Shown one piece after another: positions 42,906 through 52,162 of a stretch of DNA of 64,000 bases (its first letter is position 1; each line of letters starts with the position of its first letter). This DNA is from Hyphomicrobiaceae bacterium (GTDB lineage: Bacteria > Pseudomonadota > Alphaproteobacteria > Rhizobiales > Hyphomicrobiaceae): the NCBI GenBank assembly GCA_021730785.1, contig JAKFWF010000033.1, positions 1 to 64,000 on the forward strand, read 5' to 3'. The position numbers and the translations under genes were made by a program. Below the pieces are notes generated by a model. It did no database searches and was not told the origin of the DNA. It saw only the letters and a program-made list of their open reading frames with translations.

Positions 42906-44315
42906 ATGATCTCTAGTGCCGACGTCCTGAAGATGATCAAGGACAAGGATATCAAATTCGTCGACCTGCGGTTCACCGACACCAAGGGTAAAATGCAGCA
43001 CGTGACGGCAGAGGCCAGCTGCATCGATGAAGGCGTGTTCGCCGACGGCTATGCCTTCGACGGCTCGTCGATCGCCGGCTGGAAGGGCATCGAAGCCTCC
43101 GACATGACACTAAAGCTCGATGCCGGCACTGCCCACCTCGACCCGTTCTTCGCCCAGACCACGCTCGCCATCTTCTGTGACGTGATCGAGCCCTCGACCG
43201 GCCAGCTCTACGAGCGCGATCCCCGCGGCATCGCCAAGAAGGCCGAAGCCTACATGAAGTCGACCGGCATCGGCGACACCGTGTTCTTTGGCCCCGAAGC
43301 CGAGTTCTTCATCTTCGACGACGTCAAGTTCACGGCCGACCCGCACCATGTGTCGTTCAAGCTCGACTCGACCGAGTTGCCCTCCAACATGGGCACCGAC
43401 TACGAGATGGGCAACCTCGGCCACCGTCCACGCACCAAGGGCGGATACTTCCCCGTGCCCCCGATCGACAGCTGCCAGGACATCCGCTCGGAAATGCTGA
43501 CCGTGATGGCCGAGATGGGCGTCGAAGTCGAAAAGCACCACCATGAGGTGGCGGCGGCCCAGCACGAACTGGGCGTCAAGTTCGGCCCCATGATCAAGAT
43601 GGCCGACGGCATGCAGATCTATAAGTATGTCTGCCACAACGTCGCCCAGGCTTATGGCAAGTCGGTCACCTTCATGCCAAAGCCCATGTATGGCGACAAC
43701 GGCTCGGGCATGCACGTGCACCAGTCGATCTGGAAGGGCGGCCAGCCGATGTTTGCTGGCAACAAATACGCCGACCTGAGCGAAACCTGCCTGTTCTACA
43801 TCGGCGGCATCCTGAAGCACGCCAAGGCACTCAATGCCTTCACCAACCCGCTGACCAACTCCTACAAGCGACTGGTGCCGGGCTATGAAGCGCCCGTGCT
43901 GCTCGCCTACTCGGCGCGCAACCGCTCGGCATCGTGCCGCATTCCGCACGTGACGAGCCCAAAGGCCAAGCGCATCGAGATCCGCTTCCCCGATCCCGGC
44001 GCCAACCCCTACCTCGCGTTCGCCGCCATGCTGATGGCCGGCCTCGACGGCATCCAGAACAAGATTCATCCGGGCGAAGCCATGGACAAGAACTTGTACG
44101 ACCTGCCGCCGGCGGAACTCGCCAAGATCCCGACCGTATGCGCCTCGTTGCGTGAAGCGCTGCACAGCCTCGACAAGGACCGCAGCTTCTTGAAGGCCGG
44201 CGGCGTATTCACCGACGACATGATCGATGCTTACATTGAGCTGAAGATGGTCGAAGTTGCGCGCACCGACATGACGCCACACCCGGTCGAGTTCGACATG
44301 TATTATTCGGTGTGA
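42906..44315 (+). CDS. glnA: Type I glutamine synthetase
   Basis: [61 protein letters not shown]. Confidence 0.98.
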   Translation: MISSADVLKMIKDKDIKFVDLRFTDTKGKMQHVTAEASCIDEGVFADGYAFDGSSIAGWKGIEASDMTLKLDAGTAHLDPFFAQTTLAIFCDVIEPSTGQLYERDPRGIAKKAEAYMKSTGIGDTVFFGPEAEFFIFDDVKFTADPHHVSFKLDSTELPSNMGTDYEMGNLGHRPRTKGGYFPVPPIDSCQDIRSEMLTVMAEMGVEVEKHHHEVAAAQHELGVKFGPMIKMADGMQIYKYVCHNVAQAYGKSVTFMPKPMYGDNGSGMHVHQSIWKGGQPMFAGNKYADLSETCLFYIGGILKHAKALNAFTNPLTNSYKRLVPGYEAPVLLAYSARNRSASCRIPHVTSPKAKRIEIRFPDPGANPYLAFAAMLMAGLDGIQNKIHPGEAMDKNLYDLPPAELAKIPTVCASLREALHSLDKDRSFLKAGGVFTDDMIDAYIELKMVEVARTDMTPHPVEFDMYYSV

Positions 44316-44343
44316 ACCGACGGTAGTGTAGCGAATTGTTTCG

Positions 44344-44375
44344 AGGGGGCGACCGCAAGGGCGCCCCTTTTTTTT
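44344..44375 (+). terminator. Rho-independent terminator of glnA
   Basis: GGGGGCGACCGCAAGGGCGCCCCTTTTTTTT. Confidence 0.85.
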
Positions 44376-44448
44376 GCGTTGTGCCCGCAGTGATGAGGGC
44401 TCTGTCCTCATGACTGCGAACGGAACGGCAGGCTGAGGCGGCACGGAC

Positions 44449-44571
44449 ATGGGCCGGTTCCCGAGCGCAGCCCACCTCGAGCGCCGGCCAAAACCCAGTC
44501 AGGTCAAACGCCTCGTCGCCAAGCTCACCAATCTCGGTTATGCCGTTGAAATCAAACCACTGGCAGCCTGA
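44449..44571 (+). pseudogene. Possible transposase remnant
   Basis: Frame reads (GTD)MGRFPSAAHLERRPKPSQVKRLVAKLTNLGYAVEIKPLAA*; the first part resembles the IS110-type GTDMSRFPSAAHL segment, the second part a transposase-like C-terminus. Confidence 0.35.
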
Positions 44572-44652
44572 ACCGTGGCTTGTTTCTTTCTAGCGCGTAG
44601 GGGGCTGAGGACCTCGTCGGGATGCTCGATGGGCTGAAAGTCTTATCGAAGT

Positions 44653-45741
44653 TCACCCGAGCTTCAAGCCGTCCGCCACTGCAGCTGCAATGGCGCCGTA
44701 AGCTGCGGCCTGCGGGCTGTCGGGCTCGGTGACGACGATCGGCAAGCCGCTGTCGGCGCGCTCGCGGATGGCAACGTCAAGCGGGACTTCGCCGAGAAAC
44801 GGCACGGCGAGCTTCGCCGCCTCCACCCGCGCGCCGCCATGGCCGAAAATGTGGTGGCGCTTGCCGCAGTCGTCGCACACGAAATAGCTCATGTTCTCGA
44901 CCAGCCCGAGAATGGGTACACCGACGGAACGGAACATGTCGACGCCGCGGCGGGCGTCGATCAGGGCGAGGTCCTGCGGCGTCGACACGATGATCGCACC
45001 GGACAGGGGAGCCGATTGGGCGAGCGTCAGTTGCGCGTCGCCGGTGCCGGGCGGCATGTCGACGATCAGGATGTCGAGCGCTCCCCAGGCGATGTCGCGC
45101 AGCATCTGGGTGAGTGCGGACGCGACCATCGGCCCGCGCCATACCAGCGCCTTATCGACGTCGACCACGAAGCCGATGGACATGACCTTGCAGCCGTAGG
45201 CATCGAGCGGGCTCAGCGTGCGCCCCTCGACGATGGTGGGACGGCCCTTGATGTTGAACAGCTTCGGCATCGACGGGCCGTAGATGTCGGCATCGAGAAC
45301 GCCGACGATGAGGCCGCGGGCACGCAACGCGAGCGCCAGGTTGCAGGCGGTGGTCGATTTGCCGACGCCGCCCTTGCCGGAGGCAACCGCGACAATGCGC
45401 TTGACCTGCCGCAGATTGGGAAAGCGTGGCGGCGGCGCCACCTCGGACGGTTTTGGGCGAGGCGTAGAGGTGGGCTTGGGCGGCGAGGGCGAAGCAGGTG
45501 AAGCTGCACGTTCGGAGGTCAACGACACGAGCGCGAGGGCGACGCCAGGTAGGCCGGCGAGCAACGCCTCAGTGCGTGCGCGCACGGATTCCCAGGCGCT
45601 CGCATTGCCCTCGGCAACAGTTAAAGAAACGAGCACCCGGTCGCCCTTGACGACGATCTCGGGCGCGACCGCGAGTGCCTCGCCAGCCGGACCGCGCAGG
45701 TTTGACAGGGCAGTGACAATCGCCTCGTGAGTGATCGCCAC
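44653..45741 (-). CDS. Mrp/NBP35 (ApbC-like) Fe-S carrier P-loop ATPase
   Basis: IVAVASGKGGVGKSTTACNLALAL; VDMPPGTGDAQLTLAQ; VENMSYFVCDDCGKRHHIFGHGG. GTG start 45741 proposed; the longer ORF start at 45936 is less likely. Confidence 0.92.
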   Translation of the reverse strand: MAITHEAIVTALSNLRGPAGEALAVAPEIVVKGDRVLVSLTVAEGNASAWESVRARTEALLAGLPGVALALVSLTSERAASPASPSPPKPTSTPRPKPSEVAPPPRFPNLRQVKRIVAVASGKGGVGKSTTACNLALALRARGLIVGVLDADIYGPSMPKLFNIKGRPTIVEGRTLSPLDAYGCKVMSIGFVVDVDKALVWRGPMVASALTQMLRDIAWGALDILIVDMPPGTGDAQLTLAQSAPLSGAIIVSTPQDLALIDARRGVDMFRSVGVPILGLVENMSYFVCDDCGKRHHIFGHGGARVEAAKLAVPFLGEVPLDVAIRERADSGLPIVVTEPDSPQAAAYGAIAAAVADGLKLG

Positions 45742-45823
45742 GGGACGCCTCACAAGCACGAACTCTGGTGTGAGCCGAACGTGGCCGCCACGCCAAATCG
45801 CAGTGGCCTGGATCGGTTCAATC

Positions 45824-45979
45824 TCAACTCTTGGGCGCATCCGAGTGGTGCGGGTCGATGCGCGCGCCGGTCGGACTCGTATAGGCGGTCTCGGACGAGC
45901 GCTGCAGTTTCTCCAGCACGATCGAGGCACCGACACTGATACCGATGACGGCCAGAACTGCGGCGAGGAAGGCTTTCAT
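45824..45979 (-). CDS. Small single-TM protein, end of fdh operon
   Basis: MKAFLAAVLAVIGISVGASIVLEKLQRSSETAYTSPTGARIDPHHSDAPKS; 11 bp downstream of the fdh gamma gene. Confidence 0.6.
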   Translation of the reverse strand: MKAFLAAVLAVIGISVGASIVLEKLQRSSETAYTSPTGARIDPHHSDAPKS

Positions 45980-45990
45980 GACGTCTCTCC

Positions 45991-47007
45991 TTATTCGCCG
46001 GGTGCAGGTGCATGCCCGCCGGAAATGTCCTTCGGGCGGCTCTTGGCGACCCTGTCGACCCACAGGCTGTGATGCTCACGCGCCCAGTTGAGATCGACGC
46101 GACCTTTGCCCATGGCGTCGAACGCACCCTCCATGCCGACCGAGCCGATGTAGATATGCGCAAAGATGATCGCGACCATGATCAACCCGACGAGGCCATG
46201 TATTACGGTGGCGAGTTGCAGGCCGCCGATGGCGATCTCGATTGGCTTGAACATCATCAGATAGCCCGATACGGCAAGTGCTGCCCCGCCGAGCACGGTC
46301 GACCAGAAGATGATCTTCTGCCCGCCGTTGAAGCGCTCCGCCGGCGGATGGCCAAGCCCGACCAGCCCGCCGCCCTGGGCGAACCAGCGCAGGTCGCGCA
46401 AACTGGGCACGTTGTCTTTCACCCACATCACGAACATCAAGATTATGCCGAGCGCGAAGGCGAAGCTCACGTAATTATGGACGAACTTACCGACCTGCGT
46501 GAGCCCGGTGAAGGCGTCGGGCCCGATGATGGGGAGTAACAGGGTTTTGCCGAACACCAGGTTGAGGCCGGTCAGGCCAAGCGCGATGAACGAGACTGCG
46601 GACAGCCAGTGGGCGAATCGCGACATACTGCCGAAGCGCAAAATCGTCTGACCTGACGGCCCGGTCGAAATCGCGATGCGACCGCGGATCAAATAGAACA
46701 GCGACAGTAGCAGCAGCATGCCGACGATGGCGTAGCCACCGACGGTTGGCAGCGTCTCTTGGCGGAATGTCCGGAACTCCTTGCCGGCCGGCTGGATCAG
46801 ATTGCCTGCGCGCGCATCGGGGATCGAGATGCGGCCCGACACGGTATCCGTCGAGCCGGGCTTGAGGGCGTCCAGCAGCTGCTTTTCCTTGACCGAGCTT
46901 GCCGTCGGGTTGACGGACGTCGGCTGTTGGGCGGCGGCCGGACCAGCCAACAGCGCGGCAAGCGCCAACAGCGGCAGCAGGTGTCTAAGCGAGGTGGTCA
47001 AGGTCAT
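45991..47007 (-). CDS. Formate dehydrogenase subunit gamma (cytochrome b)
   Basis: RFGSMSRFAHWLSAVSFIALGLTGLNLVFG ... KFVHNYVSFAFALGIILMFVMWVKDNVPS. Confidence 0.9.
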   Translation of the reverse strand: MTLTTSLRHLLPLLALAALLAGPAAAQQPTSVNPTASSVKEKQLLDALKPGSTDTVSGRISIPDARAGNLIQPAGKEFRTFRQETLPTVGGYAIVGMLLLLSLFYLIRGRIAISTGPSGQTILRFGSMSRFAHWLSAVSFIALGLTGLNLVFGKTLLLPIIGPDAFTGLTQVGKFVHNYVSFAFALGIILMFVMWVKDNVPSLRDLRWFAQGGGLVGLGHPPAERFNGGQKIIFWSTVLGGAALAVSGYLMMFKPIEIAIGGLQLATVIHGLVGLIMVAIIFAHIYIGSVGMEGAFDAMGKGRVDLNWAREHHSLWVDRVAKSRPKDISGGHAPAPGE

Positions 47008-47045
47008 ATCTGTCTTTCCTGCAGTCAACGTGAAACTCGCATCAT

Positions 47046-47151
47046 GTAGGTTGGGTTAGACCGGCCCCCTTGCCGGTCGTAACCCAACAACTTCGGGCAC
47101 CACCCGTGTGATGTTGGGTTACGGCGCAAGGGGGCGCCTAACCCAACCTAC
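47046..47151. repeat. 106-bp imperfect palindromic element between fdh beta and gamma genes
   Basis: Outer arms GTAGGTTGGGTTAG / CTAACCCAACCTAC; inner arms CCCCCTTGCC..GTAACCCAACA / TGTTGGGTTACGGCGCAAGGGGG. Confidence 0.85.
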
Positions 47152-47169
47152 GTTCTTTACCGGCGCTCC

Positions 47170-47210
47170 GTCGCATCCGGCCGGCTCCGCGCAGCGGAGT
47201 CGAATGCGAC
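47170..47210. repeat. Second hairpin in the fdh beta-gamma gap
   Basis: GTCGCAT..GGCTCCGC-GCA-GCGGAGTC..ATGCGAC. Confidence 0.65.
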
Positions 47211-47216
47211 AATCAA

Positions 47217-47813
47217 CTAAGTCGCGATGTCTTCCTTGTAGGCCGTCTTCCAGCCCCAGGCACCGGAGCCATAGCCGCGCTTGGCGACCCGCTCCTTGTA
47301 GATCTGGGCGATGATCTCGCCGTCGCCGGCGAGCAGCGATTTGGTCGAGCACATCTCGGCGCACAGCGGCAGCTTGCCCTCGGCGAGGCGGTTGGCCCCG
47401 TAGGCCACGTACTCGGCCTTGGTGTTGTCGGCTTCCGGACCACCGGCGCAGTAGGTGCACTTGTCCATCTTGCCGCGGGAGCCGAAGTTGGCGGTCTTGG
47501 GGTACTGCGGCGCGCCGAACGGGCAGGCATAGAAGCAATAGCCGCAGCCGATGCACAGCTCCTTCGAGTGCAGCACCACCGCGTCGTCGGTCGTGTAGAA
47601 GCAGTCGACCGGGCACACCGCGGCACAAGGAGCGTCCGTGCAGTGCATGCAGGCCATGGATACCGAGCGCTCGCCCGGCTTGCCGTCGTTGATCGTCACC
47701 ACGCGGCGGCGGTTGATGCCCCACGGCACGTCGTTCTCGTTCTTGCAGGCGGTGACGCAGGCGTTGCATTCGATGCAGCGGTCGGCGTCGCAGAGGAACT
47801 TCATTCTAGCCAT
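47217..47813 (-). CDS. Formate dehydrogenase beta (4Fe-4S ferredoxin) subunit
   Basis: CDADRCIECNACVTACKNENDVPWGINRRRVVTIND...CMHCTDAPCAAVCPVDCF...CIGCGYCFYACPFGAPQYP. Confidence 0.93.
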   Translation of the reverse strand: MARMKFLCDADRCIECNACVTACKNENDVPWGINRRRVVTINDGKPGERSVSMACMHCTDAPCAAVCPVDCFYTTDDAVVLHSKELCIGCGYCFYACPFGAPQYPKTANFGSRGKMDKCTYCAGGPEADNTKAEYVAYGANRLAEGKLPLCAEMCSTKSLLAGDGEIIAQIYKERVAKRGYGSGAWGWKTAYKEDIAT

Positions 47814-47903
47814 AGCTCAACTCCTTAGCGGCGCATGGCGCCCTGGGTGTTCCGCGCGTGGCGGCCGGCTGCCCGTTGTAGGGAAGTCGCCACGCGCCAC
47901 GTT

Positions 47904-50897
47904 TCAAGCGGCGCGGATCTGACAGAGCGTCACTTTGCCCTCGTGCATCGCCGTGACCGGATCGAAGCCGTAGGTGGTGACGATGTTGACGCTCTCGCCG
48001 AGCACGATCGGGTCGGTGCCGGCGGGATAGTTCTTGCGCTGGTCTTCGCCCTGGTAGTGACCACCGAAGTGGAACGGCATCCAGGCAACACCGCGGCCGA
48101 CGCGTTCGGTAACGAGCGCCTTGACCTTCACCTTCGAGTTATTCTCAGGCCCGTCGACCCACACCCAGCCACCTTCGACGATGCCGCGGGATGCCGCATC
48201 CGCCGGATGGATCTCGACGAACATGTCCTGCTGCAGTTCGGCCAGCCACTTGTTGGAGCGGGTTTCCTCGCCGCCACCCTCGTATTCGACCAAACGGCCG
48301 GATGTCAGGATGATCGGGAAGCTCTTGGCCACGCCCTTGTCGACGGCCGCCTTCTGCACCGAGAAGCCCGCGTTCAAGACACGGAACGAGCGGAAGTCGG
48401 GCCGGGTCGGATACTTCGCCACGAGGTCGATGCGCGGCGAGTAGATCGGCTCACGATGGACCGGCACCGGATCGGGCAAATTCCAGGCATTGGCGCGGGC
48501 CTTGGAGTTGCCATAGGGTGCGCAGCCGTGGGCGATCGCCACGCGCTGGATGCCGCCCGACAGATCGATTGCCCAGGACACGGTGCCTGGCGTGTTGCCG
48601 CCGATCTTGGTGATGGTGGCGAGTTCGGCCTCCGTCAGGTCCTTGTCCCAGCCGAGCTTCTGCAGCACGGCATAGGTGAACTCTGGATAGCCGTCCTTGA
48701 TCTCTGAGCCGAGCGAGTACGAGCCCTCGGCCAGCATGTTCTGCTTGGTCTCGACCTCGGTCTCGACGCCGGCTGCGTCCTTTTGCTTGGTCTTGATGAC
48801 ACGCTCGGTGCCAAAGCGCGCACGGAACGTGCCGCCGCCGTCCTTGACGTGCAGGTTGGTGTTGTACAGCAGCGGCGAACCAGGATGCTTGTGGGCCGGC
48901 GTACCCCAGCACGGCCAGGGCAGACCATAGTGTTCGCCGGCAATTTCCGCAGGCGCATCGGCCTTCGCCTTCAGGGTCACGATGTCGAAGTGGTCCTGGT
49001 TCTTCATGTGCGTCTTGATGCGTTCAGGCGACTGGCCGCTGTAGCCAGTCGAGAAGCCGCCGCGATTGATCTCGCGCAACACCGATTCGGCTTCCGGCTC
49101 GTCGCCGAACTTGCCTTTCACCAACTTGATGTTCTTGAACATCTTGTCGGCGTAGCCAAGCCGCTTGGCGAGTTCATAGATCGCCCAGTAGTCGTTGGCG
49201 GATTCGAAGATCGGCTCGACGATCTTTTCGCCCCACTGGATCGAACGATTGGAGGCCGTGCGTGACCCCTCGCACTCCAGGCTGGTCGAGATCGGCAGCA
49301 GGTAGGTGCCGTTCTTGCGGCCGGCGAGCGACACGAAATTGGTCGGGTGCGGATCGGCGACCACGAGCAGCTCAAGGGCTGCGAGACCTTTCACCATCTC
49401 GGGCATGCGCGGCACGGTGTTGCCGCCGTGGCCGAAGATGATCGCAGCCTTCAGATTGTCGCGCTGGTCGATCTGGTCCTTCGGCACGGTGACGGCGTCG
49501 AACCAGCGGGTCGACGGGATGCCCGGCAAGGTGCGGAAGTTAATCTTGGTGTTGTTCGGCCCGTCCTTCTTGTCGAAGCGGCTGTCGAGCCATTCGAAGT
49601 CCACTTCCCAGACGCGTGCCCAGTGCTTCCAGGCGTTGTCGTCGAGGCCGTAGTAGAGCGGCAAGGTGATGACGTCGAGGCCAAGGTCGGTCGCGCCCTG
49701 CACGTTGGTGTGGCCGCGGAAGATGTTGGCGCCGGTGCCGGGCGCGCCGACGTTGCCGGTGGCGAGCAGCAAGATGCAGTAGGCGCGCACGTTGGCGGTG
49801 CCGACCGTGTGCTGGGTCGCGCCCATGCACCAGATCAGGGTCGAGGGCTTCTCCTTGGCAAACAACTCGGCGACGCGCTTCAATTGGGCGCCGGGAACAC
49901 CGGTGACGTCTTCAACCGTCTTGGGGTCCCACTTCTTTGCTTCGGCGCGGATCTCATCCATGCCGTTGACGCGTTGGGCAATGAAGTTCTTGTCCTCCCA
50001 GCCGTTCTCGAAGATGTGCCACAACAGGCCGTAGATCACCGGGATGTCGGTGCCCGAGCGGATGCGCACATACTCGGTCGCATGTGCGGCCGTGCGTGTC
50101 ATGCGCGGATCGATGACGATCAGGTTGGCGCGGTTGGTTTCCTTGCCGGTCAGCACGTGCTGCAGCGATACCGGATGCGCTTCGGCCGGATTGCCGCCCA
50201 TGATGATCATGGTCTTGGCATTGCGGATGTCGTTGTAGGAGTTGGTCTGCGCGCCGTAGCCCCAGGTGTTGGCGACGCCGGCAACCGTGGTCGAGTGGCA
50301 GATGCGGGCCTGATGGTCGACCGAGTTGGTACCCCAAAAGGCTGCCATCTTGCGATAGAGGTAGGCGCCCTCGTTGGTGAATTTGGCCGAGCCCAGCCAC
50401 CACACCGACTCGGGTCCCGACTTCTCGCGGATCTCCAGCATCTTGGTCGAAATTTCATCCAACGCCTGCTTCCAGGACACCCTCTGGTACTGGCCGTCGA
50501 CGAGCTTCAGCGGGTACTTTAAGCGGCGGTCGCCGAACACGATCTCGCGGATCGCGGCGCCCTTGGCACAGTGCGTGCCGCGGTTGATCGGGCTGTCGTA
50601 GGACGGCTCCTGGCCAACCCACACGCCGTTCTGCACTTCCGCCGTCACCGTGCAGCCGACGGAGCAGTGCGTACAAATGTTCTTCTTGATGTCGAACGGC
50701 TTGGCGAAATCCATGGGTGTGACGGCCTGTGCCGGCTGCACCGTGGCAGCGCCAAGCGTACCGACGGCGGCAAGGCCGGTTGCTGTTATGCCGGCATTGC
50801 GCAGGAAGGCACGGCGGTCGAGCGGGGCTGCACCAGATACAGTCATGGGTGCCGGGCGCGAGCGGCGGGTGGTCTTATCGAGGCGTTTGGTCAGCAT
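47904..50897 (-). CDS. Formate dehydrogenase alpha subunit, Cys-type molybdopterin/tungstopterin enzyme, Tat-exported
   Basis: Tat-like DRRAFLRNAGITATGLAAVG; CTHCSVGC; active-site region DHQARICHSTTVAGVANTWGYGAQTNS; GGNPAEAHPVS. Confidence 0.93.
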   Translation of the reverse strand: MLTKRLDKTTRRSRPAPMTVSGAAPLDRRAFLRNAGITATGLAAVGTLGAATVQPAQAVTPMDFAKPFDIKKNICTHCSVGCTVTAEVQNGVWVGQEPSYDSPINRGTHCAKGAAIREIVFGDRRLKYPLKLVDGQYQRVSWKQALDEISTKMLEIREKSGPESVWWLGSAKFTNEGAYLYRKMAAFWGTNSVDHQARICHSTTVAGVANTWGYGAQTNSYNDIRNAKTMIIMGGNPAEAHPVSLQHVLTGKETNRANLIVIDPRMTRTAAHATEYVRIRSGTDIPVIYGLLWHIFENGWEDKNFIAQRVNGMDEIRAEAKKWDPKTVEDVTGVPGAQLKRVAELFAKEKPSTLIWCMGATQHTVGTANVRAYCILLLATGNVGAPGTGANIFRGHTNVQGATDLGLDVITLPLYYGLDDNAWKHWARVWEVDFEWLDSRFDKKDGPNNTKINFRTLPGIPSTRWFDAVTVPKDQIDQRDNLKAAIIFGHGGNTVPRMPEMVKGLAALELLVVADPHPTNFVSLAGRKNGTYLLPISTSLECEGSRTASNRSIQWGEKIVEPIFESANDYWAIYELAKRLGYADKMFKNIKLVKGKFGDEPEAESVLREINRGGFSTGYSGQSPERIKTHMKNQDHFDIVTLKAKADAPAEIAGEHYGLPWPCWGTPAHKHPGSPLLYNTNLHVKDGGGTFRARFGTERVIKTKQKDAAGVETEVETKQNMLAEGSYSLGSEIKDGYPEFTYAVLQKLGWDKDLTEAELATITKIGGNTPGTVSWAIDLSGGIQRVAIAHGCAPYGNSKARANAWNLPDPVPVHREPIYSPRIDLVAKYPTRPDFRSFRVLNAGFSVQKAAVDKGVAKSFPIILTSGRLVEYEGGGEETRSNKWLAELQQDMFVEIHPADAASRGIVEGGWVWVDGPENNSKVKVKALVTERVGRGVAWMPFHFGGHYQGEDQRKNYPAGTDPIVLGESVNIVTTYGFDPVTAMHEGKVTLCQIRAA

Positions 50898-50948
50898 GGG
50901 CAGTTCCCCAAAAATTACGGTGGCGTGCGGGCGGGATGGCGGCAGCCG

Positions 50949-51158
50949 TCACAGGTAGCGGTTGGTGGCGTAGAATTTCTTGACGTGTGCGCTCTCGCGA
51001 TAGCGGGCTTTTTTCTTGTCAGTGGTGCTTTCGGCGGCCAGCGCCGGGCTCGTCGTGGTGACGCCGGCTGCGACCGTGGCAGCACCTGCTGCCCCCGTGC
51101 CGATGCCTTTGAGGAAGCCGCGGCGGTCGAGGGTGGTGTCGGTCTTGGACTTGGCCAT
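50949..51158 (-). CDS. Small twin-arginine formate dehydrogenase-associated protein
   Basis: MAKSKTDTTLDRRGFLKGIGTGAAGAATVAAGV...YRESAHVKKFYATNRYL. Confidence 0.8.
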   Translation of the reverse strand: MAKSKTDTTLDRRGFLKGIGTGAAGAATVAAGVTTTSPALAAESTTDKKKARYRESAHVKKFYATNRYL

Positions 51159-51175
51159 GTGTGGTCTCCGGTCGT

Positions 51176-51955
51176 TCAAGCAGCGATTGCAAGGGCGCGG
51201 GTTTCGATATCGATCCAGTGCCGGCCGACATCGGCAACGGCACGGTAGAACTTGGCGGACGGGGCAACGGCAATGTCAGCAAACAGTCGCGGTACCCAGG
51301 TCTCGATGTGGGCGGCAAAGAACGCGTCCTGGGCGGTGATCGGCACTCGATAGGTGCCATCGATCATGCCGGCCATCGCGTCAAACAGGGTGGCGATGTT
51401 GTCTTCGGGTTCATGCAATCCGGCGCGACGCTCGATGCCGAAGCGTTCCAGATCCTGGCGGACGGCGGCCAATGGCCGCTCGTGCAGGAAGCCCGCGAGG
51501 TAGAACGAGGCATAGGGCAGCACCTCGCCGCGACCGACGCCGACGAACAGCTTGAAGAACTCTTCACCCGCCCGCGCCTCGGTCGTGGCGCGGGCCGCAT
51601 CGGCCAGCGCGATCCAGGCGAAACCAAGTGCCGAGGCATCGCCGGTGACCTTGGCGACCTGATCGAGCAGCGCCTGCTTCGGTGGCCTGGCCAGCAGGTT
51701 CGCCAGCAGCAGGTAGCCCCTCGCGCGCGCCAGATCGATGTCGTCGAGTTCGACTGCCGGCGCCTTCGGATCATTGAACAGGTCTGGACGCAGGATGTTT
51801 CGCGACACGCCGGTCGCCGCTTCGATGGCCGTGACGCGATCGGCTGGCACGCGCTTCCAGCCGGAAACGGAGGGCTGGGCAATTTCGAGCGCACGGGCCA
51901 GGGCGCCGATACCGCCCGCCGCATCTATCGCTCGCTGTAAGCCTTGATCGCGCAT
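51176..51955 (-). CDS. YdaS/Cro-type HTH fused to TorD-family molecular chaperone domain
   Basis: N-term LQRAIDAAGGIGALARALEIAQPSVSGWKRVPADRVTAIEAATGVSRNILRPDLF (HTH); C-term EFFKLFVGVGRGEVLPYASFYLAGFLHERPLAAVRQDLERFGIERRAGLHEPEDNIATLFDAM (TorD hallmark). Confidence 0.85.
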   Translation of the reverse strand: MRDQGLQRAIDAAGGIGALARALEIAQPSVSGWKRVPADRVTAIEAATGVSRNILRPDLFNDPKAPAVELDDIDLARARGYLLLANLLARPPKQALLDQVAKVTGDASALGFAWIALADAARATTEARAGEEFFKLFVGVGRGEVLPYASFYLAGFLHERPLAAVRQDLERFGIERRAGLHEPEDNIATLFDAMAGMIDGTYRVPITAQDAFFAAHIETWVPRLFADIAVAPSAKFYRAVADVGRHWIDIETRALAIAA

Positions 51956-51972
51956 TCGCCCCTAGCCACATT

Positions 51973-51996
51973 TTTGATCAGTCAATTTGATCAGTC
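51973..51996. promoter_or_regulatory. Tandem operator-like repeats, 13-bp period
   Basis: TTTGATCAGTC-AA-TTTGATCAGTC, ending 17 bp before the HTH-TorD start codon. Confidence 0.55.
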
Positions 51997-52060
51997 GAAC
52001 GGCCGCTCTTGGTGGCGGTGCCGTAGGATCGACCTCTCCGTGCTAGCAGGCGCCGTAATT

Positions 52061-52077
52061 CATAGGAAGTACCTATG
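52061..52077. promoter_or_regulatory. 17-bp perfect dyad
   Basis: CATAGG-AAGTA-CCTATG in the gap between the DUF3306 and HTH-TorD genes. Confidence 0.45.
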
Positions 52078-52162
52078 CGACATAAAACAGACTTGTGATC
52101 ATTCCAGAACAATCGGCCGAGCCCAATCAGTTAGCACATGCAGCAATACTCAGGAGCATGAG

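Noticed and set aside
43110-44450. 446-aa minus ORF opposite glnA
   Set aside because: Shadow ORF; glnA on plus strand is unambiguous
49347-50522. 391-aa plus ORF inside the fdh alpha gene
   Set aside because: Shadow ORF of fdhA, no recognisable domain
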